Assembly: GCF_032854445.1 (NCBI RefSeq)
Contig: NC_088297.1
Location: forward strand, 7,861,375-7,925,374
Length of the DNA stretch: 64,000 bases
DNA from: Liolophura sinensis
Lineage: Eukaryota; Mollusca; Polyplacophora; Chitonida; Chitonidae
Reading direction: 5' to 3'
Shown: positions 29,501-35,643 of the stretch, one piece after another
Numbering within the stretch: the first letter of the stretch is position 1
Layout of the letters: each line of letters begins with the position of its first letter
Translations under genes and position numbers: made by a program
Notes under the pieces: model-generated
What the model saw: only the letters and a program-made list of their open reading frames with translations
The model's database searches: none
What the model was told of the DNA's origin: nothing

Positions 29501-32500
29501 CCTGGTTTCCACCCATCATAATGCTGGCCGCCGTCGTATAAGTGAAATATCCTTGAGTACGGTGTAAGACACCAATCAAATAAGTAAATAAATAAATTTA
29601 TGGAGGACACTGGAGTACCTCATGTAAACCACCGATCCCTGGTAAGTTACCGACGAACTTTCTCTCACATTTGACGTATTACACACCATAGAAGTGGAAG
29701 ACGATTATGTGGTCTTCAACGAATGTTAGATTTTAAATATGGTACTTGCTGCTGCCTCGCTTGGCGCTCAGCGCTGAGAGATTAGAGCAAGGAAACATGA
29801 CCTGTACGCCCGATGTCAGCATAATGTGATTGGGTGGGGTGTCAGGTCTGGTGTCCTCTGCATGATATTTCAACTGCTGCAGCACTTTGACGGCATGGAC
29901 TCGACCTATCACAAGAAAACACAATATATATATAGACAAGATAAGATGTGCAAGATGGGGCGTCACACATGACATTTCAGACAGATCCAGTCAGCAAAAG
30001 ACATCGCCTTAATGTGAGAGCAATTAAGCTCAAAGCGATAGATGTCTTGAATACCTCTTTAGCGTATAGGTGACAGATTTGCTAACCATCCACTGCTTGA
30101 ACAATTCATTACAGGCTGTGAATTTGGGGACAGATTTTCCGGGTGCACCGTGAGACACTGCATTGCGTATCCGTTTGAATGTTGTGGAACTTGTTGGGAC
30201 GGAAGTCAGACGAATGTTAATTATTCCACGCCGAACATATCGTCAGTTTGTGACTCAACCATAACTGTGACACTTAAGCCGACTACTCCGGCATCTAAGC
30301 CGACAACTACGACACCTAAACCGACAACCACTACACCTAAACCAATAACTACGACACCTAAACCGACAACTACCACACCTAAACCGACAACTACCACACC
30401 TAAGCCGACAACTACCACACCGACAACTACCACACCTAAGCCGACAACTACCACACCGACAACTACCACACCTAAACCGACAACTACCACACCTAAGCCG
30501 ACAACTACCACACCCAAACCGACAACTACCACACCTAAACCGACAACTGCCACACCTAAACCGACAACCACACCTAAACCGACAACTACCACACCTAAAC
30601 CGACAACTATCACACCTAAGCCGACAACTACCACACCCAAACCGACAACTACCACACCTAAACCTACAACTACCACACCCAAACCTACAACTACCACACC
30701 AAAACCGACAACTACCACACCTAAACCTACAACTACCACACCAAAACCGACAACTACGACGCCTAAACCAACAACTACCACACCTAAGCAGACAACTACG
30801 ACACGTAAGTCAACAACTACTACACCTAACCCGACAACTACGACACCTAAACTGATAACTTCAACACCTGAACCGATAACTACCACACCTACGCCAACAT
30901 CTACGGTACGTAAGCTACCAACTACGACGCCTAAAACGACAACTACCCCACCTAAGCCGACAACTGCCACACCTAAACCGACAACTACCACAGCTAAACC
31001 AGCAACTACGACAACTAAACTGATAACCACCACACCTAACCTGACGACTGCAACACCTAAACCCACAAGTACCCCACCTAAGCCGACAACTACGACGTCT
31101 GAACCTACAACTACGACGCCTAAACCGACAACTACGATACGTAAGACAGATAAGCCGACGCCTGAGTCGACAACTGCTGCACCCAGGCCCATAACAGCAA
31201 CGCCTAAACTGATATCATCTAGACCAGCATTTTCAAGTCCTAAACCTAAACCCACGTCAACTACTACGACAGTATTGACGAGTGAACCAACAGCATCACT
31301 ACGTGAACCGACGACAGTTGTCCGCAAACCGACGGCTTTGACGTTTGAACCAACAATATCAACGCCTTTATCGACTTCATCCAGGAAGATGTCTATCACT
31401 ACGGAAAAGACACGGGACTCGTCCAAACCACTGATAAGTATTTGTACGTAGTTAGTTTAGTCTTATACTCGAAAAAAATACAATAAATAACAACGGGACC
31501 ATGTTGACTCAGATGAAGCGGTGTTCTCGGTGATTCGGTTGTCGCCTTACACAGTGTAATTCAGAGCATTCATCATGTACCTGATGATGGGCGGCTGTTT
31601 ACTGCGAGCATCCTGCTTTCCCACGCCCGTAAATGTTAACTTGGTCGTATAAATGATAAATGTTTCAAAGCAGCGTCTGTTGATAAAAAAACAATATTTA
31701 GCGGAAGCTGCTGTGAAACGATATACCACTACTCTTTATGTGGTACAATTCCCACACGATCCGATACTTGCAAGTCTTGAGAAAGACTTCACTCGCACTC
31801 CGTTCTACATTGAATTACCTTTCGGAGGGACCACTTGACTCCAGACATAGAATAGTATACATTTTTTTTCTGTAATGTCTATGAGTATTTTTAACTGCTC
31901 GTTATACAAATGTATCGGAAATTTTGATAAGACCATTTACGAGTGTTAAGAGTAAAAGGGATACATAGTTTTATGTATAGTTCCCTTGGTGGAACATGCA
32001 CCATTTATAACAAACAGCCCTTTCAACCACATCAATGTAGTACTTTATTTATTTATTTGTTTGGTGTTTTACGCCGTACTCAAGAATATTTCACTTATGC
32101 GACGGCAGCCAGCATTATGGTGGGCGGAAATCGTTCAGAGCCCGGGGGAAACCCACGACCACCCGCAGGTTGCTGACAGACCCTCGCACTTACGGCCGGA
32201 GATGAACCAGCGTGAGCTGGACTTGAACTCACAGCGACCGCATTGATGAGAGGCTCCTGGGTCATTACGCTGCGCTAGCGCGCTAACCAACTGAGCCACG
32301 AAGGCCCCCATCAATTTAGTCAATCTAGATGATTATTACACCCCTCCAAAAACCCCTGTCAACAGAACAGGACGTATTAGTTCTGTCTAAGGAAAAACCA
32401 AAGGTAAATGCAAAAATCGGCTTGGCTTTTCACTTGGTGACGTTTGTATACGACTGTCTATCCACAGCTAGTATAATCGGCCTGGTTGTGGGTGCTGTAC

Positions 32501-33760
32501 TCGTCTTATTCATTGTCGGTGTCATCGCCGTAGTGTGCCTTCTGCCCCAAATGAAAGGGGTGAGTAACGTCTTTATGATTCCCTTATGTTCAGCTGCTAT
32601 ATAGAACACATAAGGTGTTCCTTCAACAAAAAACCTCCTAGAGGGAACCATTGAGATACCCACCATTTTTTCGGGGTATCTTTGCGGCAATAAGTGTTAT
32701 ATCCGCGCCGCTCGTGGGGCCATTTAGTTCGTAGGGTCAAGATTGTTGGAAGTCATATGCAAATCACACGTAATTTACAAAGACTCTTGATATAATAATG
32801 ATGAAAGGCAACAATGGCATTAGGTTGGATGCTTGCCTAAGATTTGTGGTTTCTACATTAGTTCTACATGTTCATACATGTAAATGGGGCGGGCGGGAGG
32901 GCGTTTGGTGGTGGGGAAGGGTGATGCTCCGTGGTGCAGTTGACCCAGGAGCCTCTCACCCATGCCGTCGCTGTTAGTTCAAGTCCAACTCACGCTGGCT
33001 GCCGAAAGGGGGAAGGTCTGACAACAACCTGCGGACGGTCGTGGGTTTCCTCCCTCCATAATGCTGGTGGTCGTCGTATAAGTGAAATATTCTTGAGGGT
33101 AAAACACCAATCAAATAAATAAATAAATTGTGAATGTAACTGTACATTAGGAAAACAGATACTCAGGAAGGGGCGTTGATAAGTTATACTTGTTATATGT
33201 TACATTCAGTTCGGCGAGGGATATGACTGGTTCTTCGCACCCTTCTCCTGCGGGACATCATCAGACAAGAAGGACGTCTATCAGCCTGTAAGTTTAACGG
33301 TTCTTTTCCTTACACACACCTATGCCTGATGAAAACACAACTGGTGCAACAGGAAGCCCATCGAGATTAACGATTAATGATAAAATGAAACGTAGAGGAC
33401 CTCTTTTTCACGAAAGACGTTTTATAACTTTTAAAGCCACAAAGCAGAAGAACTGGGGAATGCAGGATTATAGCAAAATAAATGGCATACTGTACAAACT
33501 ATTCCTGGTTCTCGCGTCATTAAAAAAACACCTTACATTTGAACACAATTCTAACCTCGCAGAAAGGTTTTCTATTAATTACGGAAAGAATGTTAAAAAC
33601 TTTGTTATACCTCCTGCACGGACAGAAAGTAGTTGAAACTGAAAGTGAAAAATGACGATTTTTGCAGCATATGGTCTTGTTACAGGGGGAAAGATTCCGG
33701 CATCAGCGAAGACCATCAGAGGATGAGGTTTTCGGTGATGATCCAAAACCATGGCATTAA
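5028..33760 (+). CDS. Membrane-anchored ADAMTS-like zinc metalloprotease with nine PLAC-like modules (26 coding exons)
   Basis: Coding exons join as 5028-5133, 6440-6651, 8579-8671, 9724-9862, 11979-12087, 12306-12384, 12900-12977, 13896-14062, 14905-14930, 17261-17366, 18302-18466, 19278-19413, 20011-20121, 20971-21022, 21676-21825, 23060-23167, 23819-23941, 24589-24714, 25277-25417, 26843-26977, 27473-27595, 29084-29200, 30115-31437, 32468-32559, 33210-33287 and 33686-33760. Every junction is GT/AG with matching phase, and the sum is 4170 nt (1389 residues). Domains: signal peptide about 1-25; prodomain to about 197; M12B-type metalloprotease about 207-426 with HELGH at 367-371, third Zn ligand H377 and Met-turn M392; ADAMTS-like Cys-rich domain about 427-526; nine six-Cys modules 527-894; Thr/Pro-rich stalk about 916-1308; TM about 1311-1334; tail 1335-1389. 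The likely role is shedding or cleavage of extracellular proteins at the cell surface. No TSP1 repeat is seen. The catalytic family is clear; the PLAC assignment rests on cysteine spacing. Confidence 0.88.
6164..6388 (+). repeat. SINE family A, head partly lost
   Basis: Begins CTCAGAGCAACGTAATGACC and runs through the body to the AATAAATAAA tail, in intron 1 of gene 1. Confidence 0.82.
6440..6651 (+). CDS. ADAMTS-like gene exon 2 (prodomain)
   Basis: The exon follows acceptor TATCCTAG and stays open in phase 1. It encodes residues 36-106, including a beta-strand-rich stretch LRVVIRIHNDSLHLDLTRTF typical of ADAM/ADAMTS propeptides. The chosen donor CGG|GTCAGT gives the phase 0 needed by exon 3. 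The reading frame stays open for a further 69 nt past this donor, to 6720, before a stop, so the donor choice is the least certain part. Confidence 0.75.
6863..8364 (+). mobile_element. Tc1/mariner-type DNA transposon, inactive copy
   Basis: Terminal inverted repeats of 28 bp at 6863-6890 and 8337-8364 are identical in reverse complement, and both are flanked by TA dinucleotides as expected for Tc1/mariner target sites. The element is about 1.5 kb and lies in intron 2 of the ADAMTS-like gene, in the same orientation. It carries one damaged transposase gene. Confidence 0.9.
7192..8167 (+). pseudogene. Tc1-type DDE transposase, frameshifted and missing a catalytic Asp
   Basis: The first frame runs 7192-8103. 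It has an N-terminal helix-turn-helix (ESQNAVARLYHVHRSTISRL), a second DNA-binding region, and a DDE domain with WFSDES (first Asp), GGGSVMVWG, ARPHTA and SPDLNPIEHLW (third acidic residue). The second catalytic position, usually Asp before NARPH, is Asn (codon 7900-7902). Around 8020-8035 the frame shifts: the homologous C-terminal reading (RRIPQNRIRRLIMSMPRRIR) continues in the +1 frame to a TGA at 8165-8167. The copy is therefore non-functional. Neighbouring introns hold no second copy. Confidence 0.88.
8579..8671 (+). CDS. ADAMTS-like gene exon 3 (prodomain)
   Basis: Acceptor ACATTTCAG and donor CTG|GTGAGA bound 31 codons in phase 0, residues 107-137, including YQDVQNGASILVHHI, a propeptide-type strand pattern. 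A long (TAA)n microsatellite starts 21 nt after the donor. Confidence 0.8.
8692..8776. repeat. (TAA)n microsatellite
   Basis: About 28 TAA units in intron 3 of gene 1, just after the exon 3 donor. It produces an Asn-only shadow frame. Confidence 0.95.
9724..9862 (+). CDS. ADAMTS-like gene exon 4 (prodomain)
   Basis: Acceptor AATTGCAG and donor CAG|GTATAT bound residues 138-183. The peptide contains EGIFIYEGVLYCIYPFSRNF. The single cysteine here is the only one in the prodomain and could serve as a latency cysteine; that is inference. Confidence 0.8.
11660..11890 (-). repeat. SINE family A, internally deleted
   Basis: Reverse orientation in intron 4 of gene 1. The body has lost part of the CATAATGCTGGCC region, and the head runs to CCTCATCCGCGGAGCCCC. 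Confidence 0.78.
11979..12087 (+). CDS. ADAMTS-like gene exon 5 (prodomain/catalytic boundary)
   Basis: The exon enters in phase 1 and leaves in phase 2. Residues about 184-220 include a dibasic Lys-Arg at 196-197 (context VLSKREV), the best candidate for proprotein convertase cleavage although it lacks a full R-x-K/R-R motif. The first catalytic-domain strand follows (EMLIVVDFSIY). Confidence 0.82.
12306..12384 (+). CDS. ADAMTS-like gene exon 6 (catalytic domain)
   Basis: The acceptor is TGTTCCAG. Residues about 220-246 read WLNQAGNDTDFADKLLRRYF and continue FAFLVNS, the first long helix of a metzincin M12B domain. The exon leaves in phase 0 at TCG|GTGGGT. Confidence 0.82.
12440..12704 (+). 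repeat. SINE family A, full length
   Basis: It has a head with A box (TGGCTCGGTTGG), B box (GTTCAAGTCC), body and AAATAAATG tail, in intron 6 of gene 1, 56 bp after exon 6. Confidence 0.9.
12900..12977 (+). CDS. ADAMTS-like gene exon 7 (catalytic domain)
   Basis: Residues 247-272 start IDLRYQSIREDDMSLRVTLS, the edge-strand region that follows the first helix in M12B proteases. It is in phase 0 on both sides, with donor AAA|GTAAGT. Confidence 0.83.
13198..13288 (+). repeat. SINE family A body fragment
   Basis: Only the central part (ACCTGCGGATGATCGTGGGT to GCTGGCCGCCGTC) is present. Confidence 0.75.
13498..13712 (-). repeat. SINE family A fragments, tail to tail
   Basis: A plus-oriented tail piece (about 13498-13534) abuts a minus-oriented, head-less copy (13541-13712). 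Both lie in intron 7 of gene 1. Confidence 0.72.
13896..14062 (+). CDS. ADAMTS-like gene exon 8 (catalytic domain)
   Basis: Residues 273-328 include GRQVLNNLINWLKHSSHRSF and FDHVMLITA, the helix and strand that precede the active-site region in reprolysin-type enzymes. The donor GC|GTAAGT leaves in phase 2. Confidence 0.83.
14574..14817 (-). repeat. SINE family A
   Basis: Tail, body and most of the head in reverse orientation, in intron 8 of gene 1. It lost a few bases of the body. Confidence 0.83.
14905..14930 (+). CDS. ADAMTS-like gene exon 9 (26-nt microexon)
   Basis: This microexon is flanked by CTTACCAG and GTGAGTAA. It encodes YDINNQRNG and is needed to restore frame between exon 8 (phase 2) and exon 10 (phase 1). 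The resulting run ITAYDINNQRNGLAEVGTIC matches the strand-loop preceding the catalytic helix of ADAMTS enzymes. Confidence 0.78.
15010..15184. repeat. 24-bp tandem repeat, about 7 copies
   Basis: The unit is close to AATGCGCCACATTGTAAACG followed by TGAT, in intron 9 of gene 1. Copies differ by 1-4 substitutions, and both strands stay open by chance. Confidence 0.9.
17261..17366 (+). CDS. ADAMTS-like gene exon 10 (active-site helix)
   Basis: Residues 337-371 contain LAEVGTICTDLSVSAVENTF and end VSAHELGH. H367 and H371 are zinc ligands and E368 is the catalytic base. The donor ATAG|GTAGAT splits the Ser codon directly after HELGH. Confidence 0.9.
17503..17775 (+). repeat. tRNA-derived SINE, family C (diverged)
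   Basis: A tRNA-like head (GGTGGTATAATGGATAGACT, then GTTCAATCCC) precedes a body with GTGTCTGGTGTCTTTGGCAT and an end resembling CGTCATATGACTGA. The tRNA fold is imperfect (8-base anticodon loop), so this is a SINE and not a tRNA gene. Confidence 0.6.
18302..18466 (+). CDS. ADAMTS-like gene exon 11 (third zinc ligand and Met-turn)
   Basis: The exon completes HELGHSLGARHDGEGNIC. H377 is the third zinc ligand and D378 follows it, as in ADAM/ADAMTS enzymes. FIMAAT supplies the Met-turn (M392). It ends WAFSACSIQDFRRIVDKLN, the C-terminal helix of the catalytic domain. Confidence 0.9.
19278..19413 (+). CDS. ADAMTS-like gene exon 12 (start of Cys-rich/disintegrin-like domain)
   Basis: Residues 427-472 contain a CLL near the end of the catalytic domain, then LFYSVDKQCELSFGTGFYFC, which matches the start of the ADAMTS disintegrin-like/Cys-rich domain (Y-S-x-D-x-QC-x3-FG). 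Confidence 0.87.
19844..19863. repeat. Perfect 20-bp palindrome
   Basis: TGTAACTATATATAGTTACA reads the same on both strands. It is in intron 12 of gene 1. Confidence 0.9.
20011..20121 (+). CDS. ADAMTS-like gene exon 13 (Cys-rich domain)
   Basis: Residues 473-509 contain ICDGMQCCHPSKNG and RGTTCGNKR, the C-x4-CC and GTxCG pattern of the ADAMTS disintegrin-like domain. It is phase 0 on both sides. Confidence 0.86.
20699..20856 (+). repeat. SINE family A, 3' two-thirds
   Basis: Starts in the body at TACGTGGGAAGGTCTG and runs to a pure AAAT tail, in intron 13 of gene 1. It is low-divergence. Confidence 0.88.
20971..21022 (+). CDS. ADAMTS-like gene exon 14 (end of Cys-rich domain)
   Basis: The 52-nt exon encodes WCVGGMCLQDEAAPEVDG, completing the GTxCGxxxWCxxGxC signature. 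In classical ADAMTS proteins a TSP1 repeat follows here; this gene goes straight into six-cysteine modules. It leaves in phase 1. Confidence 0.86.
21676..21825 (+). CDS. ADAMTS-like gene exon 15 (six-Cys module 1)
   Basis: Residues 527-576 hold module 1: CPFGD, then C, C, CC and C, ending LCCGSC, followed by an extra Cys (QMYCNGT) in an N-glycosylation sequon. It has the longest first loop of the series. Phase 1 on both sides. Confidence 0.82.
22777..22947 (-). repeat. SINE family A, head missing
   Basis: Reverse orientation in intron 15 of gene 1, diverged in the middle. Confidence 0.8.
23060..23167 (+). CDS. ADAMTS-like gene exon 16 (six-Cys module 2)
   Basis: Residues 577-612 contain CECGDKNVNCRN, then LCYQNADTCCQTC. 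An extra Cys replaces the aromatic residue before GD. There is an N-glycosylation site at NLT. Phase 1 on both sides. Confidence 0.84.
23819..23941 (+). CDS. ADAMTS-like gene exon 17 (six-Cys module 3)
   Basis: Residues 613-653 contain CEFGDRGEVC and QCYDNNDLCCETC, a canonical module of the series. Phase 1 on both sides. Confidence 0.85.
24589..24714 (+). CDS. ADAMTS-like gene exon 18 (six-Cys module 4)
   Basis: Residues 654-695 contain CPYGDRPGCESALLNPC and DCLREDVRTLCCEYC. An extra Cys sits near the third conserved position. Phase 1 on both sides. Confidence 0.83.
24763..25122 (-). repeat. tRNA-derived SINE, family B
   Basis: Begins GTGAGTGAGTGCTTGGGGTT, contains CAGTCATATGACGACGAAGG and ATTATACTGATACCGGTCAA, and ends in a tRNA-like head read on the minus strand. 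It lies in intron 18 of gene 1. Confidence 0.87.
25277..25417 (+). CDS. ADAMTS-like gene exon 19 (six-Cys module 5, divergent)
   Basis: Residues 696-742 contain CLCYDKSKNCSEIPSYACYQ and KCCRTC. The GD of the consensus is YD, and an extra Cys lies in the first loop. The exon ends with an unpaired-looking Cys (TSSCDG). Phase 1 on both sides. Confidence 0.82.
25568..25740 (+). repeat. SINE family A, 3' part
   Basis: Body and tail only, diverged, in intron 19 of gene 1. Confidence 0.8.
26427..26506. repeat. (TA)n microsatellite
   Basis: About 40 uninterrupted TA units in intron 19 of gene 1. Confidence 0.97.
26843..26977 (+). CDS. ADAMTS-like gene exon 20 (six-Cys module 6)
   Basis: Residues 743-787 contain CRYGNRRPDSEC and LCYDPENAALCCQTCC, followed by an N-glycosylation site NES. 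Phase 1 on both sides. Confidence 0.84.
27171..27319 (+). repeat. SINE family A, 3' part
   Basis: Starts CGTACGTGGGAAGGTTTGTC and ends in AATAAATAAATAGA, in intron 20 of gene 1. Confidence 0.85.
27473..27595 (+). CDS. ADAMTS-like gene exon 21 (six-Cys module 7)
   Basis: Residues 788-828 contain CEFGDRNQNCRGITAKRHEC and CCETC. The donor CCAG|GTATGC lies 14 nt upstream of a 7-copy 39-bp minisatellite. Phase 1 on both sides. Confidence 0.85.
27610..27882. repeat. 39-bp minisatellite, 7 near-identical copies
   Basis: Seven head-to-tail copies of a unit beginning ATTACGTGTACGTGTATGAG, starting 14 nt after the exon 21 splice donor. The unit length is a multiple of three, so both strands show repetitive shadow frames. 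In the exon 21 frame it hits a stop in the first unit. Confidence 0.96.
28231..28364 (+). repeat. SINE family A, 3' part
   Basis: Starts CCAGCAACCTGCGGATGGTC and ends ATAAATATATAAA, in intron 21 of gene 1. Confidence 0.85.
29084..29200 (+). CDS. ADAMTS-like gene exon 22 (six-Cys module 8)
   Basis: Residues 829-867 contain CEYGNRDQCTD and QCYHDNIFARCCETC, then a further Cys (ADCSRP). Phase 1 on both sides. Confidence 0.84.
29373..29470 (+). mobile_element. MITE fragment (same family as 55307-55556)
   Basis: Begins ACACTCAAAAAATTAACCTG and shares GAATGTATTTTATTGTTATA and onward with the copy near 55355. It is cut at its right by a SINE fragment, in intron 22 of gene 1. Confidence 0.6.
29471..29598 (+). 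repeat. SINE family A, 3' part
   Basis: Body and AAATAAATAAAT tail, joined directly to the MITE fragment on its left. Confidence 0.85.
29738..29985 (+). repeat. SINE family C body
   Basis: Shares TAATGTGATTGGGTGGGGTG and GTCTGGTGTCCTCTGCATGA with the copies near 57420 and 62915. The tRNA-like head is missing. Confidence 0.75.
30115..31437 (+). CDS. ADAMTS-like gene exon 23 (six-Cys module 9 and Thr/Pro mucin-like stalk)
   Basis: Residues 868-894 form the shortest module (CEFGDRFSGC, then FECCGTC). Two sequons (NYS, NIS) follow, and then about 390 residues built on a 7-residue PKPTTTT unit (21-nt repeat), pure at first and degenerate toward the C-terminus. Such sequence is expected to be densely O-glycosylated and extended. 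The donor is taken at ATAA|GTATTT, in phase 1, to join the TM exon; the frame otherwise stops at 31449-31451. Confidence 0.83.
30270..31140 (+). repeat. 21-nt coding tandem repeat (Thr/Pro stalk)
   Basis: Repeated CCTAAACCGACAACTACCAC-type units inside exon 23, encoding PKPTTTT. Some units are shortened to 15 or 18 nt without breaking frame. The minus strand is also open, as a Val/Gly shadow. Confidence 0.92.
31482..31487 (+). terminator. Candidate intronic poly(A) signal for a soluble isoform
   Basis: AATAAA lies 31 nt past the TAG that closes the frame if the exon 23 donor is not used. A GT-rich stretch follows at about 31518-31545. Cleavage here would give a form without the TM exon. Confidence 0.4.
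32045..32309 (-). repeat. SINE family A, full length
   Basis: Reverse orientation from TTTATTTATTTG to a head ending CTGAGCCACGAAGGCCCC, in intron 23 of gene 1. Confidence 0.9.
32468..32559 (+). CDS. ADAMTS-like gene exon 24 (transmembrane segment)
   Basis: After acceptor TATCCACAG the frame reads SIIGLVVGAVLVLFIVGVIA and continues VVCLL, about 24 hydrophobic residues followed by PQMKG. This is a type I membrane anchor. The exon enters in phase 1 and leaves in phase 0 at GGG|GTGAGT. Confidence 0.82.
32928..33128 (+). repeat. SINE family A, shortened head and body
   Basis: Head and body with internal deletions; tail AATAAATAAATAAA, in intron 24 of gene 1. Confidence 0.85.
33210..33287 (+). 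CDS. ADAMTS-like gene exon 25 (cytoplasmic tail)
   Basis: The 26 codons in phase 0 start FGEGYDWFFAPFSCG and end YQP|GTAAGT. The aromatic cluster could be a sorting or adaptor motif, but I recognise none with certainty. Confidence 0.75.
33686..33760 (+). CDS. ADAMTS-like gene exon 26 (end of tail, stop)
   Basis: The exon follows acceptor TTGTTACAG. It encodes a basic-then-acidic end (GERFRHQRRPSEDEVF, closing DPKPWH) and stops at TAA 33758-33760. Phase 0 matches exon 25. Confidence 0.75.
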   Translation, partial: GERFRHQRRPSEDEVFGDDPKPWH

Positions 33761-34330
33761 AACTACATTGGATGACTTTTCCATATCATATTTTATATTG
33801 AACGAACCGTTTATCTGCACTACAAATGGAGTTCACCTGTGCGTTAGGAACACATTCCAGTATTTCTTAGTCACGCGGATCCTCACGTGACCTGATCTCC
33901 CGCAGTTTTGAATATCTTTATATACAACATTACTGGCATATAATTCGTGAAAACTTAAACTGAAGGAATTTTACAGTTTGTAGTTCTTTACAGTTAGGTT
34001 TGTCTAACGTGATGAAAAAGGAAGGCATCTGGCAGTAATCCAATCAGAGTGTTGTTCCTTTTCTTAAACATTTGTAACTGTTGCCTTTTGCAGGCCTATC
34101 GGTCGTTAATTTCATTAATTGATTTCAATTGGTTAAATTCGTTTAGAGTCACATGAGGTAGGCAGTGGTAATTGTTCAATTTACCTTCCCATTTGTAACA
34201 CACAGAAGTAAAAAATATACTGTCTTGTGATATAGTGATAAAACCGGGATATTCAACTTCACATTTTACTACTGTGTCATTATTTGACGAAGTATAATCC
34301 GGCCAGTCCAGTCAATCCCCTGTCGAATGA
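33761..34330. other. 3' flank of the ADAMTS-like gene
   Basis: Probably 3' UTR in part. No AATAAA is seen close to the stop; the first strong one is at 34650-34655, beyond a SINE, so the transcript end is not settled. Confidence 0.4.
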
Positions 34331-34625
34331 ATGAATGGATGCGTGGGTTTTAACGCTTTTTTTCAGTCATATGACGACGAGGAGTCATTAGGTATGTGTA
34401 GAAACCACTACTAAAGTATAATGCCGAAGACACCAGACATGATACCCTACCCCATCGCATTATACTGACACCTAGCCAGTGTTTTCTTCCTCTAACCTCT
34501 CTGTGCTGAACGCCAAGCACCATTAGTACCATTTTTCCAAGTCCTAATTAATATGACCCGACGCAGGTTTGTTGATCCTGGGTCTCCCGACTTGGACGTT
34601 CTAACCAGTAGGCCACCGAAGCGGT
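34331..34625 (-). repeat. SINE family C/B-like, diverged
   Basis: Starts GTGGGTTTTAACGC, has TTTCAGTCATATGACGACGA, and ends with a tRNA-like head whose minus-strand B box is in the GGGTCTCCCGACTTGGACGT region. Confidence 0.65.
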
Positions 34626-35039
34626 TCTGTCCCCTGTCGAGACTGGAGAAATAAAAATATCCCATATTACATTACAATATTAACACAGGCTGGTCAGATT
34701 TCAGTACACTGTACACTATCACTCTGAGCTGCGTGTCTTGTCTGGTGTTGTGAGAGTGGCTTTTCAGTGAGGCAGCATTATAAAACAAGTCAGAACATTA
34801 ACAGGTTACCCCGTCGTAAATTTGATGGAACAGCTGATGCAAGCGGTATTAAACAGGTAACTACGGTGTACCAAACAAACCAACAAATATCAATAAACGA
34901 CCAAGTACTTGTTTTTAGATCTGCCCTATGATTGGATTTCAAAGTTTAGTCTGGCAGCTTGCCCAATTGATTTGGATGGAAGACTGAATTACACATTACA
35001 GTAGCCACAATATGATAATTGTTACTGGTAAGACATATA

Positions 35040-35496
35040 ACGAAAGGTTGTGCGACCATTGAATCGCTGGGACACGCGAGATGCGGATTCAATCCGGGCC
35101 ATGTAGATGGAATGTGTAGTTTCCCCTACCTTCGTTGTTTTTGGCTTTTGGATAACAGTAAGCGATCCACGATGCTCATGTGACCGTTTGTGCACTTCTA
35201 AGGTTTGTTGAAAACCACCTGTACATCACACGCGATAAAGTTTTTTCAGTAACTTAATTACCAAAGGTCAGTGGTTTATTTCGGTTTCGTCCACCTGTAT
35301 TGGGCGGGTCTCTTTGACTTCTATCGTTACAATGCAGACTTGCTGAGACTATCAGGCCCTTGACCCCTAATGTCGTGGGTTCGAATTCAGCTGTCAGCGC
35401 TTCGGCAGCGGTTTTCAGTCAAGAGCTTGTCAGAAGGTCGGTGGTTTACTCCGAGTCTGTAGGAAGCCTCCACCCGTAAACCTCACCGCTGTCGTA
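35040..35496 (+). repeat. Diverged SINE fragments with tRNA-like heads
   Basis: Two stretches carry B-box-like GATTCAATCC (near 35089) and GTTCGAATTC (near 35379). The second is followed by body sequence TCCACCCGTAAACCTCACCG. Neither folds as a tRNA gene. Confidence 0.45.
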
Positions 35497-35643
35497 TTTC
35501 GCTCTGGCTGCCAGGAAAGCCTGGCAGGAACCTGCGTATGGTCGCGGGTTTCCCCGGAGCTTTGCCCGGTTTCCTCGCACCATAATACTGGCCGCTGACG
35601 TACAAGTGAAGTACAGGGTAAAATACCAATCCAAAAAAATAAA
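35497..35643 (+). repeat. SINE family A, 3' part
   Basis: Body and short A-rich tail, between the two convergent genes. Confidence 0.8.

Noticed and set aside
30221-31426. 401-residue Val/Gly frame on the minus strand
   Set aside because: It is the complement of the Thr/Pro 21-nt repeat in exon 23; a multiple-of-three repeat keeps both strands open.
33322-33636. 104-residue plus-strand frame between exons 25 and 26
   Set aside because: Lies wholly inside an intron of the protease gene, lacks fitting splice sites, and its composition is intron-like.
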